From Pseudomonadota bacterium (lineage in GTDB: Bacteria; Pseudomonadota; Gammaproteobacteria; Burkholderiales; Rhodocyclaceae), in NCBI GenBank assembly GCA_021849505.1, contig JAJZSW010000004.1:1-64000 (forward strand): a stretch of 64,000 nt of DNA, written 5' to 3'. Position 1 is the stretch's first letter. Each line of letters opens with the position of its first letter. Position numbers and translations under genes: made by a program. Under the pieces are notes generated by a model that made no database searches, was not told the DNA's origin, and was given only the letters and a program-made list of their open reading frames with translations. Below are positions 55,616 through 64,000 of this stretch, in pieces.

Positions 55616-56440
55616 CTATTTCCTTTCCAGCACGGCGGTGAATGGGTCGATGCGTTTCATGGTCGCGGCGTCGAGCGGCTGAAAGTCACCCAGCTTGGAT
55701 CGTTCGAGAAAGCGCTGGCCCTCGGGATGTGCGCGCACGGCCAGGAAAGCCTCGCGGATCCTTTCGAGCAAGGCATTGTCGTGGCGCGGGTGGGCCAGCA
55801 CCAGGGCGCCCGGCGTCGCCTCGGTGCGCAAGATCTCGCGGACGGCATCGCGCTGTTCCACCGGGACGTTGATGAGCACGGCCGTCGGGATGGCCCCGAC
55901 ATCGGCCTCGCCGCGCAGCGTCGCCTCCATGACATTCGAGAAGCTGGCGGTCAGGATCGGCCTGACTTCGCGGTCGAGCGACATCCCGCCGGACTGCAAT
56001 GTCCGTTCGACCAGTTGATAGGTCATCGACAGCCGGGCACCGATGGCAATCGAGCGTCCTTTCAAATCGGCCAGGCCGTGCAGCGGCGCTTCCTTGCGAC
56101 AGATCAGGGCAACCTGGATCCGGTGGGCGGTCTGGGCGACGGGCCGGTAGCCGTCGCGCTTCTCGGCAAGACGCCCCATGTGCGGCGCGGTGAAGATGAT
56201 GTCGTATTCCCCCGCCCGGGTACGCTCGATGAATCTTTCGAAATCCGGCGCGGAGACCAGGTTGACCGGCCTGCCGAGGGACTGCGCCAGATGGTCGCCG
56301 AGCGGTGCGAATTGCTCGACGATCTGGCTCGGCGAGAGGTAGGGATAAACGCCGAGATTCAGCGTGCCCGTAGGCGCTGCCGCCAAAACAGGGCGGGCCA
56401 GCGCAATGAGCAGGACAACGACAGACAGGAACAGTTTCAT
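55616..56440 (-). CDS. PhnD-like phosphate/phosphonate-type substrate-binding protein
   Basis: LNLGVYPYLSPSQIVEQFAPLGDHLAQSLGRPVNLVSAPDFERFIERTRAGEYDIIFTAPHMGRL. Confidence 0.87.
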   Translation of the reverse strand: MKLFLSVVVLLIALARPVLAAAPTGTLNLGVYPYLSPSQIVEQFAPLGDHLAQSLGRPVNLVSAPDFERFIERTRAGEYDIIFTAPHMGRLAEKRDGYRPVAQTAHRIQVALICRKEAPLHGLADLKGRSIAIGARLSMTYQLVERTLQSGGMSLDREVRPILTASFSNVMEATLRGEADVGAIPTAVLINVPVEQRDAVREILRTEATPGALVLAHPRHDNALLERIREAFLAVRAHPEGQRFLERSKLGDFQPLDAATMKRIDPFTAVLERK

Positions 56441-56508
56441 GCTCTCCCCAACATGAAGAAACCCGGTGTGTGATTACGGCGAATCGAAGGCTAGGGACAT
56501 GTTACACC

Positions 56509-56555
56509 CAGCATCTACCACGCGTGGCGGGGCGTGGTATCGGTGATGCGGGCGA
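56509..56555 (-). pseudogene. Degenerate fragment of the recN 3' end
   Basis: 56509-56547 matches recN 60192-60230 at 34/39 positions by eye; reverse frame reads ARITDTTPRHAW* vs RecN ITDTTRRHAREMLGG*. Confidence 0.65.
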
Positions 56556-56585
56556 CGCCGACAGCCGGGAGGGCCTAGAACGTAC

Positions 56586-59261
56586 TCACGTCTCCGACTT
56601 CTGCAGCCACCTCAATAAGGTCTCGTACAGCCTGTCCGGATCGACCGGCTTGGTGATGTGGTCTTTCATTCCGGCGGCCAGACAGGTATCGCGATCCGCG
56701 CCTGAGGCGTTCGCGGTCATGGCGAGGATGGGGGTTTCGCGGTTCAAGGAGTCTGCCCGGATGGCTTGTGTCGCTTCGATTCCATTCATTACCGGCATCT
56801 GCATGTCCATCAGGATCAGTGTGTAAGGGTTCCGTCGGGCGAGTTCCAGTGCCTGCCGGCCGTCCTCGGCCAGATCGACGACAAAGCCGACATCTTCCAG
56901 CAGGCCGGACGCCACGATCCGGTTGATCGGTTCGTCCTCGGCGATCAGGATGCGCGTGCCGGCGTATCCGGTTTGCAGGCGCTGCTCCGCGGGGAAGGCT
57001 GCGAAAGTCGGCGCTGCCGGGACGGCATCGGGTTCGCATTTCCTGAGGGGAACGACGAACCAGAAGGTGCTGCCGCTGCCCGGCGTACTCGCCACGCCGA
57101 TCGCGCCGCCCATCATCGTCACCAGCCGCTTGCAGATCGCCAGCCCAAGCCCGGTGCCGCCGTACTTGCGGGTCATGCTGTTGTCGGCCTGCTCGAAGGA
57201 CTGGAACAGGCGCGTCTGCGCTTCGGCATCGATGCCAATTCCGGTGTCGGCGACTTCGAAGCGGACTTGAACCGCCTCGGCAGTTTCGCCGACCTGACGG
57301 ACGCGCAGAACGATTTCGCCATGGTCGGTAAATTTGATGGCGTTGCCGATCAGGTTCATGAGAATCTGGCCCAGGCGCAGAGGATCGCCCTTGAGATGAG
57401 CCTGGCCGAGCTGGGCGGGGACATCGACGGCAAGACGCAGGCCTTTCTCGTCGGCTTTGTGGCCGAGGGTGCCGGTGAGATGGTCGATGCTCTCGGCGAT
57501 TCGCAGGGGCTGGTCTTCCAGCACCATGCGGTCGGCTTCGATCTTGGAGAGGTCGAGAACATCGTTGAGAACCCCGAGCAGACGTTCGGCCGAGCTTTGG
57601 GCCATGTCGAGCTGATCCAGGGCCTTCGGATCGGTGATGCGTCGCCTGGCGAGGTCGATCATGCCCATGACGCCATTCATCGGTGTGCGCAGTTCATGGC
57701 TCATGTTGGCGAGGAAGGCGCTCTTCGCACGGTTGGCGGATTCGGCGGCGTCCTTGGCCTCGACCAGTTCAGTGGTACGGGTTTCTACCAGTTCTTCCAG
57801 GTGTTCCCGGTGGTTGGCGAGTTCCGCTTGAGTGCGCAAACGCTCGCTGATGTCGTGAAAGGCGACGACCGATGCACCGGTCGGCCGGTCGGGCTCGTCG
57901 CGGATCGGTCCGGCGGCCGCCTCAACATCCAGCAAGACACCGGCGCGGGTGCGGAAAATCTGCTCGCCCCGGAAAGACTTGCCTGCCCGCACGCTGGAAT
58001 AGATCGGGCACTGCTCGATCGGCACCACCGCGCCCGCGCGATCGTGAGCGTGAAAGATATCGTGGCCGACCTTGCCGACCACCTCTTCGGGACGATAGCC
58101 GAGAATGTCGGTGAAGGCTGGATTGACCAGCGCGACCCGGCCACGCTCATCCATCACATAGAGGCCATCGGCAATGGTATCGGTAATGGCGCGCAGCCGC
58201 TCCGCTTCGCGCCGTTGCTGCCAATGCATCCGCCACAGATGCCAGCCGGACAGGCACAGGACAGCCAGGGCCAGCGCGGTCAGCGCGAGGGTGCGCAGAT
58301 ACTCCTGTCGCAATGTGCCGAGATGGGGAGCAGCCACATAGGCGGCGACATAGCCGACACATCGCCCGGCCACATCGCTGACGGGGATCAACGACACTGC
58401 CCAGTACGCGCCCCCCAGTGCCACTGGCAAGGTGAGGCTTTGTCCCGCCGCCATCCCGGCCGCCACGCGCGCATCCCTCGCCAGTGCCGCGTCGATTGCA
58501 TGCATTTGGGGGGTAGGCGGCGGCGAGTCGGGCAGCCTGAATTCCGGGGCATCGACGACGTAATCGGGGTTCATCGTCCAGGGCACATATTGATCGTGCG
58601 TATCCTGGAACGCCACGCCTTCGATAGTGTCGCGTTTCAAGACGAAGGCGTAGTCCCTCCCGGGAGCGACTCGGGCCATGGTGTCGCTGATCGAACGAAA
58701 GGTTGCACTGGTTTCCACGCTGCCCAGATGGCGCCCGCCGTCGAACAAGGGATAGACATAACGAAAGCCGGAAACGACGCGCCCGACTTCGAAGCCTGAA
58801 ACCGGCCGCAATTCGGTATTTGCGATGCGCAGGGACGGGCGCACGTCGAACAGCGGATCGCCGAACTTGTCGAGGGCATGGAACCGCAGATAGCTATGGG
58901 CTGTCGCGGTGTGGAATTGCATCTGGTTAAGGCCGTGCTTGACCATCTCGTCGTAAGTGCGCGCCAGCTGTCGATACAACTGGCCGCGCGCCGCGGCATC
59001 GCCGTCGATGCCGCGTGCGAAGGTGGCGATCACTTCCGGACGACGCACCGACTCGTCCACCAGAATCCGCGAGGCCAGCGCATAGCTGTCCACGCTGGCA
59101 TGGTAGGCGGTGGCGACCACGCCGGCGTGCTGATCGAGATAACTGTCCTGCTTGTCTTCCCAGTTCTGGTGCAGCAGCCAGGCGGCAACACCCGTGCTCA
59201 GGACGAAAACCGCGAACAGGATCAGTCCGGGCCGGACGTGCGGCAAAGTCGTGCCGCGCAT
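56586..59261 (-). CDS. Hybrid sensor histidine kinase/response regulator (mosaic paralogue)
   Basis: N-terminal half similar to 50967-53642 product; HK/REC half similar to 53610-55610 product. Confidence 0.93.
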   Translation of the reverse strand: MRGTTLPHVRPGLILFAVFVLSTGVAAWLLHQNWEDKQDSYLDQHAGVVATAYHASVDSYALASRILVDESVRRPEVIATFARGIDGDAAARGQLYRQLARTYDEMVKHGLNQMQFHTATAHSYLRFHALDKFGDPLFDVRPSLRIANTELRPVSGFEVGRVVSGFRYVYPLFDGGRHLGSVETSATFRSISDTMARVAPGRDYAFVLKRDTIEGVAFQDTHDQYVPWTMNPDYVVDAPEFRLPDSPPPTPQMHAIDAALARDARVAAGMAAGQSLTLPVALGGAYWAVSLIPVSDVAGRCVGYVAAYVAAPHLGTLRQEYLRTLALTALALAVLCLSGWHLWRMHWQQRREAERLRAITDTIADGLYVMDERGRVALVNPAFTDILGYRPEEVVGKVGHDIFHAHDRAGAVVPIEQCPIYSSVRAGKSFRGEQIFRTRAGVLLDVEAAAGPIRDEPDRPTGASVVAFHDISERLRTQAELANHREHLEELVETRTTELVEAKDAAESANRAKSAFLANMSHELRTPMNGVMGMIDLARRRITDPKALDQLDMAQSSAERLLGVLNDVLDLSKIEADRMVLEDQPLRIAESIDHLTGTLGHKADEKGLRLAVDVPAQLGQAHLKGDPLRLGQILMNLIGNAIKFTDHGEIVLRVRQVGETAEAVQVRFEVADTGIGIDAEAQTRLFQSFEQADNSMTRKYGGTGLGLAICKRLVTMMGGAIGVASTPGSGSTFWFVVPLRKCEPDAVPAAPTFAAFPAEQRLQTGYAGTRILIAEDEPINRIVASGLLEDVGFVVDLAEDGRQALELARRNPYTLILMDMQMPVMNGIEATQAIRADSLNRETPILAMTANASGADRDTCLAAGMKDHITKPVDPDRLYETLLRWLQKSET
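57004..57027 (+). repeat. Dispersed 24-bp repeat, copy I (same linker in the paralogous kinase)
   Basis: aaagtcggcgctgccgggacggca; encodes AVPAAPTF. Confidence 0.9.
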
Positions 59262-60112
59262 CAGAAGTTGTCCTTCTCCGGAATGTTGGCACGCGCGCGC
59301 AGCTTGCGCACGGCGTCGTAGTCCTGGTCGGCGGCAGGCACGGCACCGTGGCGGATGTTGTCGCCCCAGGTCGCGCGCTGCGCCGGTTCGGCGCCGATCA
59401 GTGCCGCACGGAGCGCGGCGATGCGCTCGGGCGACAGGCGCGCGCCGTTGGCGACCAGCGCGAATGAAGTCAGCGGCGGGCTTTCGGCGACGATCTGCAA
59501 ACCGAGGTGGGCGTATTTGTTGCCGATGGCCGTTTTCAGACCGCCTGCATCGTAATCGCCGCGCGCCACCGCCAGCGCCACCGCGTCATGCTGGTTGAAG
59601 TAACGGTAGCGGTTCTTTTCGAGATCGCTGCCGGCGCGGCGCAACATGCCATCGGTGGCAAGGTAACCGCAGGTGGAATACGGATTGGTCAGGGCGATGG
59701 TCTTGCCGCGCAGATCTTTCGCGGCAAGCTTGCGTTCCGCCAGGACGACGATGGCGCAGGTGTAGTAAGGCTGACCATCCTTTTCGTTGAAGTGCGCGAC
59801 CGGCACGGCTGCCGGAAAACGCTCCTTGAGGACCACATAGGGCAACGGGCCGAGGTAGGCCAGGTCGAGCTTGCCGGCCTCGAATTTTTCCAGAATCGTC
59901 GCGTTGCTTTCGGAATACTCGATGCGCAGCCGCGTACCGAGCGCCTTGCCGAGATAGTCGAGCGCCGGTTTCCACTGGCTGGCGACGGTTTCCGGGGATT
60001 CCATCGGCAACGGCGCGAAGGCCAGCGGTTCGGCTGCATGCGCCGGCAGTCCGCCAGCCTGAAAGATGAAGACGGTGGCGAGTAACAGGCGAGCTGGGTG
60101 AACGATCTTCAT
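59261..60112 (-). CDS. PhnD-like phosphate/phosphonate-type substrate-binding protein
   Basis: Signal peptide; LAFAPLPMESPETVASQWKPALDYLGKALGTRLRIEYSESNATILEKFEAGKLDLAYLGPLPYV; TNPYSTCGYLATDGML. Confidence 0.88.
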   Translation of the reverse strand: MKIVHPARLLLATVFIFQAGGLPAHAAEPLAFAPLPMESPETVASQWKPALDYLGKALGTRLRIEYSESNATILEKFEAGKLDLAYLGPLPYVVLKERFPAAVPVAHFNEKDGQPYYTCAIVVLAERKLAAKDLRGKTIALTNPYSTCGYLATDGMLRRAGSDLEKNRYRYFNQHDAVALAVARGDYDAGGLKTAIGNKYAHLGLQIVAESPPLTSFALVANGARLSPERIAALRAALIGAEPAQRATWGDNIRHGAVPAADQDYDAVRKLRARANIPEKDNF

Positions 60113-60113
60113 G

Positions 60114-60137
60114 AAAGTCAGTGCTGGCGGGACGGCA
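60114..60137 (+). repeat. Dispersed 24-bp repeat, copy J
   Basis: aaagtcagtgctggcgggacggca, 1 nt from the PhnD-like start codon. Confidence 0.87.
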
Positions 60138-60182
60138 CGGTAAAAAGCGCGATTTGTCAATTATGCTACAGCCGGCAGTTGG

Positions 60183-61835
60183 TCAGCCTCCCAGCATTTC
60201 CCGCGCGTGGCGGCGCGTGGTGTCGGTGATCTTCACGCCACCGAGCATGCGGGCGATTTCCTCGACGCGGGCCGGGCCATCGAGCGGCGTGACGCGGCTG
60301 ACAGTGCTGCCGTCCCGGGTTTCCTTGGCGATCGACCATTGCCAGCCGGCGCAGGCCGCGACCTGAGGGAGGTGGGTGACGCACAGCACCTGGCGGTCGG
60401 CGCCGAGCTGCCTGAGCATGCGGCCAACGATCTCGGCGACGCGGCCGCCGATGCCGACATCGACCTCGTCGAAGATCAGCGTGCCGGCCGCATGCGACTG
60501 GCTGGCAATCACCTGCAGCGCGAGGCCGATGCGCGACAGCTCGCCGCCGGAGGCGACTTTGGCGAGCGGACGCGGCGGCTGGCCGGCATTCGCGGTGACG
60601 AGATACTCGATGCTTTCGAGGCCATGGGACGCCCCTTCGTCCAGGACGTCGAGCACGATCTCGAAGCGTCCGCCGGGCATCGCCAGTTCCTGCATCGCCT
60701 GCGTGACTGCTTCACCGAGTTTTTTAGCCGCCTGCCGGCGTTCCTTGCTCAGGCGCTGCGCCACCTTGAGGTAGGCCGCCGCGGCTTCCTGTTCGCGCGC
60801 CGCCAATGCCGCAGGATCGGCGGCCAGCGCCAGCTCGTCCAGCCGCGCCTGCAGGCGCGCGAGCACCTCGGGCAGTTCTTCGGGCGGCACGCGGTGCTTG
60901 CGCGCCAACTGGGTCACGGCATCGATGCGCGCGTCGAGTTCGCCCAGCCGCCCAGGATCGAGGTCGAGGCGGTCGCGGTAGCGCCGCAGCGCCAGCCCCG
61001 CTTCTTCGAGCTGAATCAGGGCGCTCTCGAAGAGCTGCGCCGCCTCGCCCAACTGCGGATCGACGCCCGTCAATTCCGTGAGCCGGCCGCTCGCATGCTG
61101 CAGAGCATTCAGCACCCCGGCATCGCCATCGTCCAGAGCAGCCAGCGCGGCATCGCTGGCTTCGAGCAGACTGGCGGCATGGCCGAGCCGCCGCTGTTCC
61201 TGCTCGGTCTCCCGCCAATCCTGTGCATCGAAGGCGAGCGCGGCAAGTTCCTTCACCTGCCAGTCGAGCAACTCCCTTTCGCGCGTGTTCGCCGCGACAT
61301 CCTGCTCGGCCGCCTTGCGCGCCTCGCGCAGCTTGCGCCAGTCGGCGAAGCGTTCCGCCACTTCGCGCGCTAGCGCTTGCGCTCCTGCGTGGGCGTCAAG
61401 CAGCGCGCGCTGGGCGTCGGCGCGCAGCAGCGAGTGGTGGGCATGCTGGCCGTGGATGTCGCAGAGGAAATCCGCCGCCGTGCGCAGCTGGCCGAGCGTC
61501 GCGGCGGTGCCGTTGAGCCAGGCGCGCGAACGCCCCCCCGCATCGACCACGCGGCGCAGCAGGCAGGTGTCAGGATCGAAGTCGTTGGCGGCCAGCCAGG
61601 CGGCCAGCGGCGATCCGGGCGCCACCTCGAACTCGGCGGAAACCTCGGCCTTCTCGGCCCCCACCCGAACCACGCCAGCGTCGGCGCGCTCGCCGAGCGC
61701 GAGCGAGAGCGCATCGACGAGGATCGACTTGCCGGCGCCGGTCTCGCCGGTGAGCGCGCCGAAGCCGCCGGCGAACTCGAGTTCGAGCCGGTCGACGATG
61801 ACGAAATCGCGGATCGTCAGGCGCAGCAGCATCAT
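60183..61835 (-). CDS. recN: DNA repair protein RecN
   Basis: LTIRDFVIVDRLELEFAGGFGALTGETGAGKSILVDALSLALG; LIFDEVDVGIGGRVAEIVG. Confidence 0.96.
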   Translation of the reverse strand: MMLLRLTIRDFVIVDRLELEFAGGFGALTGETGAGKSILVDALSLALGERADAGVVRVGAEKAEVSAEFEVAPGSPLAAWLAANDFDPDTCLLRRVVDAGGRSRAWLNGTAATLGQLRTAADFLCDIHGQHAHHSLLRADAQRALLDAHAGAQALAREVAERFADWRKLREARKAAEQDVAANTRERELLDWQVKELAALAFDAQDWRETEQEQRRLGHAASLLEASDAALAALDDGDAGVLNALQHASGRLTELTGVDPQLGEAAQLFESALIQLEEAGLALRRYRDRLDLDPGRLGELDARIDAVTQLARKHRVPPEELPEVLARLQARLDELALAADPAALAAREQEAAAAYLKVAQRLSKERRQAAKKLGEAVTQAMQELAMPGGRFEIVLDVLDEGASHGLESIEYLVTANAGQPPRPLAKVASGGELSRIGLALQVIASQSHAAGTLIFDEVDVGIGGRVAEIVGRMLRQLGADRQVLCVTHLPQVAACAGWQWSIAKETRDGSTVSRVTPLDGPARVEEIARMLGGVKITDTTRRHAREMLGG

Positions 61836-62657
61836 TTATCTATAGGGCGTGGCGCTCCAGTGGAGCTTTTCCCGCAACATCGCGAAATAGCTGTAGCCGG
61901 GCGGATGCAGCAGCGTCAGCGCGTGGGCGGAGCGGGAGATGCGCACGATATCGCCGGCTTGCGCGTCGAAATACGCCTGACCGTCGCAGAGCACGCGGCC
62001 ATCGTAGGACTGCACCAGCCGCAGCTCGACGCAGCTGCTGTCGGCAATGGTGATCGGCCGGTAGGTCAGCGCGTGCGCGCACAGCGGCACCAGCGCGATG
62101 CCGGGCACGGCCGGCTGGAGGATCGGCCCGTTGGCCGCCAGCGCGTAGGCGGTCGAGCCGGTCGGCGTGGCGACGATCATGCCGTCGGCGCGCAGCACGT
62201 AGAGAAACTCGTCATCGACGCGCACCTCCATCTCGATCATGCGGCCGGGATCGCCCTTGTTCACGACGACATCGTTGAGCGCATGGGTGCGAAAGACCTC
62301 CATGCCGTCGCGGAACACGCGGGCTTCGAGCAGCATGCGCCGGTCGGGCGTGAATTCGCCGGCCAGCAGCCGGTCGAGCGCCGGCAGCATGTCGGCGCGC
62401 GCGATGTCGGTCATGAAGCCGAGCCGGCCCTGGTTGATGCCGACCAGCGGCACGTCACAGCCCGCGAGCTGGCGCGCGACGGACAACAGGGTGCCATCGC
62501 CGCCGACGACGATCGCCACATCGGCCTGGTCCGCCGCGGCCGCGGCGAGCACGTCGATGCCGCGGGCATGCAGGTGGGCGCGCAGCAGCTCGACGGCCGC
62601 GAGGGCATCGGCGCTGCCGCTCTTGCCGAACAATGCAACGGTGCGGAATATGGTCAT
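61836..62657 (-). CDS. nadK: NAD kinase
   Basis: VAIVVGGDGTLLSVAR; GINQGRLGFMTDI; TPTGSTAYALAANGPIL. Confidence 0.96.
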   Translation of the reverse strand: MTIFRTVALFGKSGSADALAAVELLRAHLHARGIDVLAAAAADQADVAIVVGGDGTLLSVARQLAGCDVPLVGINQGRLGFMTDIARADMLPALDRLLAGEFTPDRRMLLEARVFRDGMEVFRTHALNDVVVNKGDPGRMIEMEVRVDDEFLYVLRADGMIVATPTGSTAYALAANGPILQPAVPGIALVPLCAHALTYRPITIADSSCVELRLVQSYDGRVLCDGQAYFDAQAGDIVRISRSAHALTLLHPPGYSYFAMLREKLHWSATPYR

Positions 62658-63829
62658 GCCGCCCTCCTCTGCGACTGTGCCTGCGCCATTTTCTGCAGTT
62701 TCTCGAACACCGGCGGCAGCAGGGAGTTCTGCAGCGTGCGCTGGGTGAACAGGAAACGGCCGTCGCAGATGAAGCCGAGCTCGGCCCAGTCGACCTGGTC
62801 GTTGAGCAGATCGGCCGCCAGCGCGAGATCCATGCCGGGCAGGCGCGGAAACAGCGCGAGCACCGACCCGTCGTAATTCGGACAGTCGTGCAGGAAGAAG
62901 GGGCGCGACCGGCGCGTCTTGCAGTTCACGTAGATGCGCGGCGAAGCGGAGACGTGATGAAGCCGGCCCCAGTGCCACCAGTTCGACTCGTCGAAGGGCC
63001 GCACGCGCCGCGCCAGCAGCTTGTCCTTGTGGGCCTCGAGCTGCGGGTGGAGCGCGCCGAAGATCATGCGCCGGGTGCGGCCGTCGTCGATGGTCTTCGA
63101 GCAGACGAATTCGGCGTTGCCCTCGGGATGCTCGAAGATCTCGTCGGCGCCGGAGACCGCGCCGACCTTGACGTCGAACAGGTCGGCCAGCGGCATGCGG
63201 TAATCGCCGCGCAGGAACATCAGCTGGCCATCGACCAGCGCGAAGTGGCGGCCGTCATGCAGGCGCCGTTCGTGACGCCCGCGCTCGAAGCGGAAGATCG
63301 CGCAGTTCGGGTTGTGCGAGCCGAAGATGCGCGCGTCGCCCAGCTCGATGAAATCGGTGATGTCGCCCTCTTCGTAGAGGAAGGCGTTGAGCTTGCGCGC
63401 CGCGGTCAGCTTGGTGAATTCGCGCGGCACGATGAAGATCAGCTCGCCGCCGCGGCGCAGGTGGCGCACCGCCTTTTCGATGAAGAACAGGCACAGGTTG
63501 CTGCGCCCGTCGAACAGCGTGCTGTCGAGCAGGGCCAGCGTTTCCGGCGGGATATCCTGCTGGCGCACGTAGGGCGGATTGCCGATGATGGTGTCGAACT
63601 TCTCCTCCAGCGGCAGCGCGAAGAAATCCATCACGCGCGCGCCGGACGGCGCCACGGTTGGGTCGATCTCGATGGCCTCGCAGCCGTTGATGCGCGTGCA
63701 GAACGCGCCGTCGCCGGCCGAAGGGTCGAGGCTGCGCCCGCGCCGCTTGCGCAGGGCGAGCATGCGCTCCACCACCGCGGCGGGGGTGAACACCTGGCCC
63801 AGGGCATGGACATTCAGTTGTTTTGACAT
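62654..63829 (-). CDS. N6-adenine-type DNA methyltransferase-like protein
   Basis: [38 protein letters not shown] (NPPY motif IV). Confidence 0.85.
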   Translation of the reverse strand: MSKQLNVHALGQVFTPAAVVERMLALRKRRGRSLDPSAGDGAFCTRINGCEAIEIDPTVAPSGARVMDFFALPLEEKFDTIIGNPPYVRQQDIPPETLALLDSTLFDGRSNLCLFFIEKAVRHLRRGGELIFIVPREFTKLTAARKLNAFLYEEGDITDFIELGDARIFGSHNPNCAIFRFERGRHERRLHDGRHFALVDGQLMFLRGDYRMPLADLFDVKVGAVSGADEIFEHPEGNAEFVCSKTIDDGRTRRMIFGALHPQLEAHKDKLLARRVRPFDESNWWHWGRLHHVSASPRIYVNCKTRRSRPFFLHDCPNYDGSVLALFPRLPGMDLALAADLLNDQVDWAELGFICDGRFLFTQRTLQNSLLPPVFEKLQKMAQAQSQRRAA

Positions 63830-63833
63830 GGAA

Positions 63834-63857
63834 AAAGTCGGTGCTGGCAGGACGGCA
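63834..63857 (+). repeat. Dispersed 24-bp repeat, copy K
   Basis: aaagtcggtgctggcaggacggca, 4 nt from methyltransferase start. Confidence 0.87.
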
Positions 63858-63904
63858 TGAATGCCCGGCATTGTAATCGAGAGGTTCGCTACAATCTGTC
63901 CGCC

Positions 63905-64000
63905 ATGCTCGACCCGCGCGCCCAAACCCTGCTCAAGACCCTGATCGAACGCTATATCGTCGAAGGGCAGCCCGTCGGCTCGCGCACGCTCTCCAAATAT
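63905..64000 (+). CDS. hrcA: Heat-inducible transcription repressor HrcA (N-terminus; runs off window)
   Basis: [32 protein letters not shown]. Confidence 0.9.
   Translation, partial: MLDPRAQTLLKTLIERYIVEGQPVGSRTLSKY

Overview
This is a GC-rich window, probably from a betaproteobacterium near Rhodocyclales (inferred from gene content only). It opens with an IS21-type istB fragment, a truncated integrase and a tRNA-His/Arg/Pro array. Most of the rest is ordinary chromosome: pit, dgkA, glmM, folP, ftsH, rlmE, yhbY, uvrB, aspartate aminotransferase, tRNA-Val, umuDC, azlCD, RND efflux, glgB, frdABCD, dnaQ, rnhA, gloB, recN, nadK and the start of hrcA. The most interesting part is 6.1-23.5 kb. 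It holds a PhnD-like binding protein / histidine kinase / GAFTGA sigma-54 regulator set (ArxXSR/AioX-like arrangement), divergent from an operon encoding a heptaheme cytochrome c, a cytochrome b, an EB_dh-type heme protein with a CX3CH motif, an ArrA-like molybdoenzyme, a 4Fe-4S protein and a TorD chaperone. An arsR-arsC-ACR3-thioredoxin-permease cluster lies nearby. Two near-consensus sigma-54 promoters, one before the operon and one before an unannotated 52-aa Cys-rich membrane peptide, both carry upstream GTTACC-N4-GGTAAC palindromes, which suggests one regulon. Other observations are an 11-copy 24-bp dispersed repeat (AAAGTCGGCGCTGGCGGGACGGCA) at gene ends, start codons and protein linkers, and a 53.6-60.2 kb sensor/binding-protein tandem duplication marked by a degenerate recN 3' end. 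All family assignments are by eye; no database search was run.
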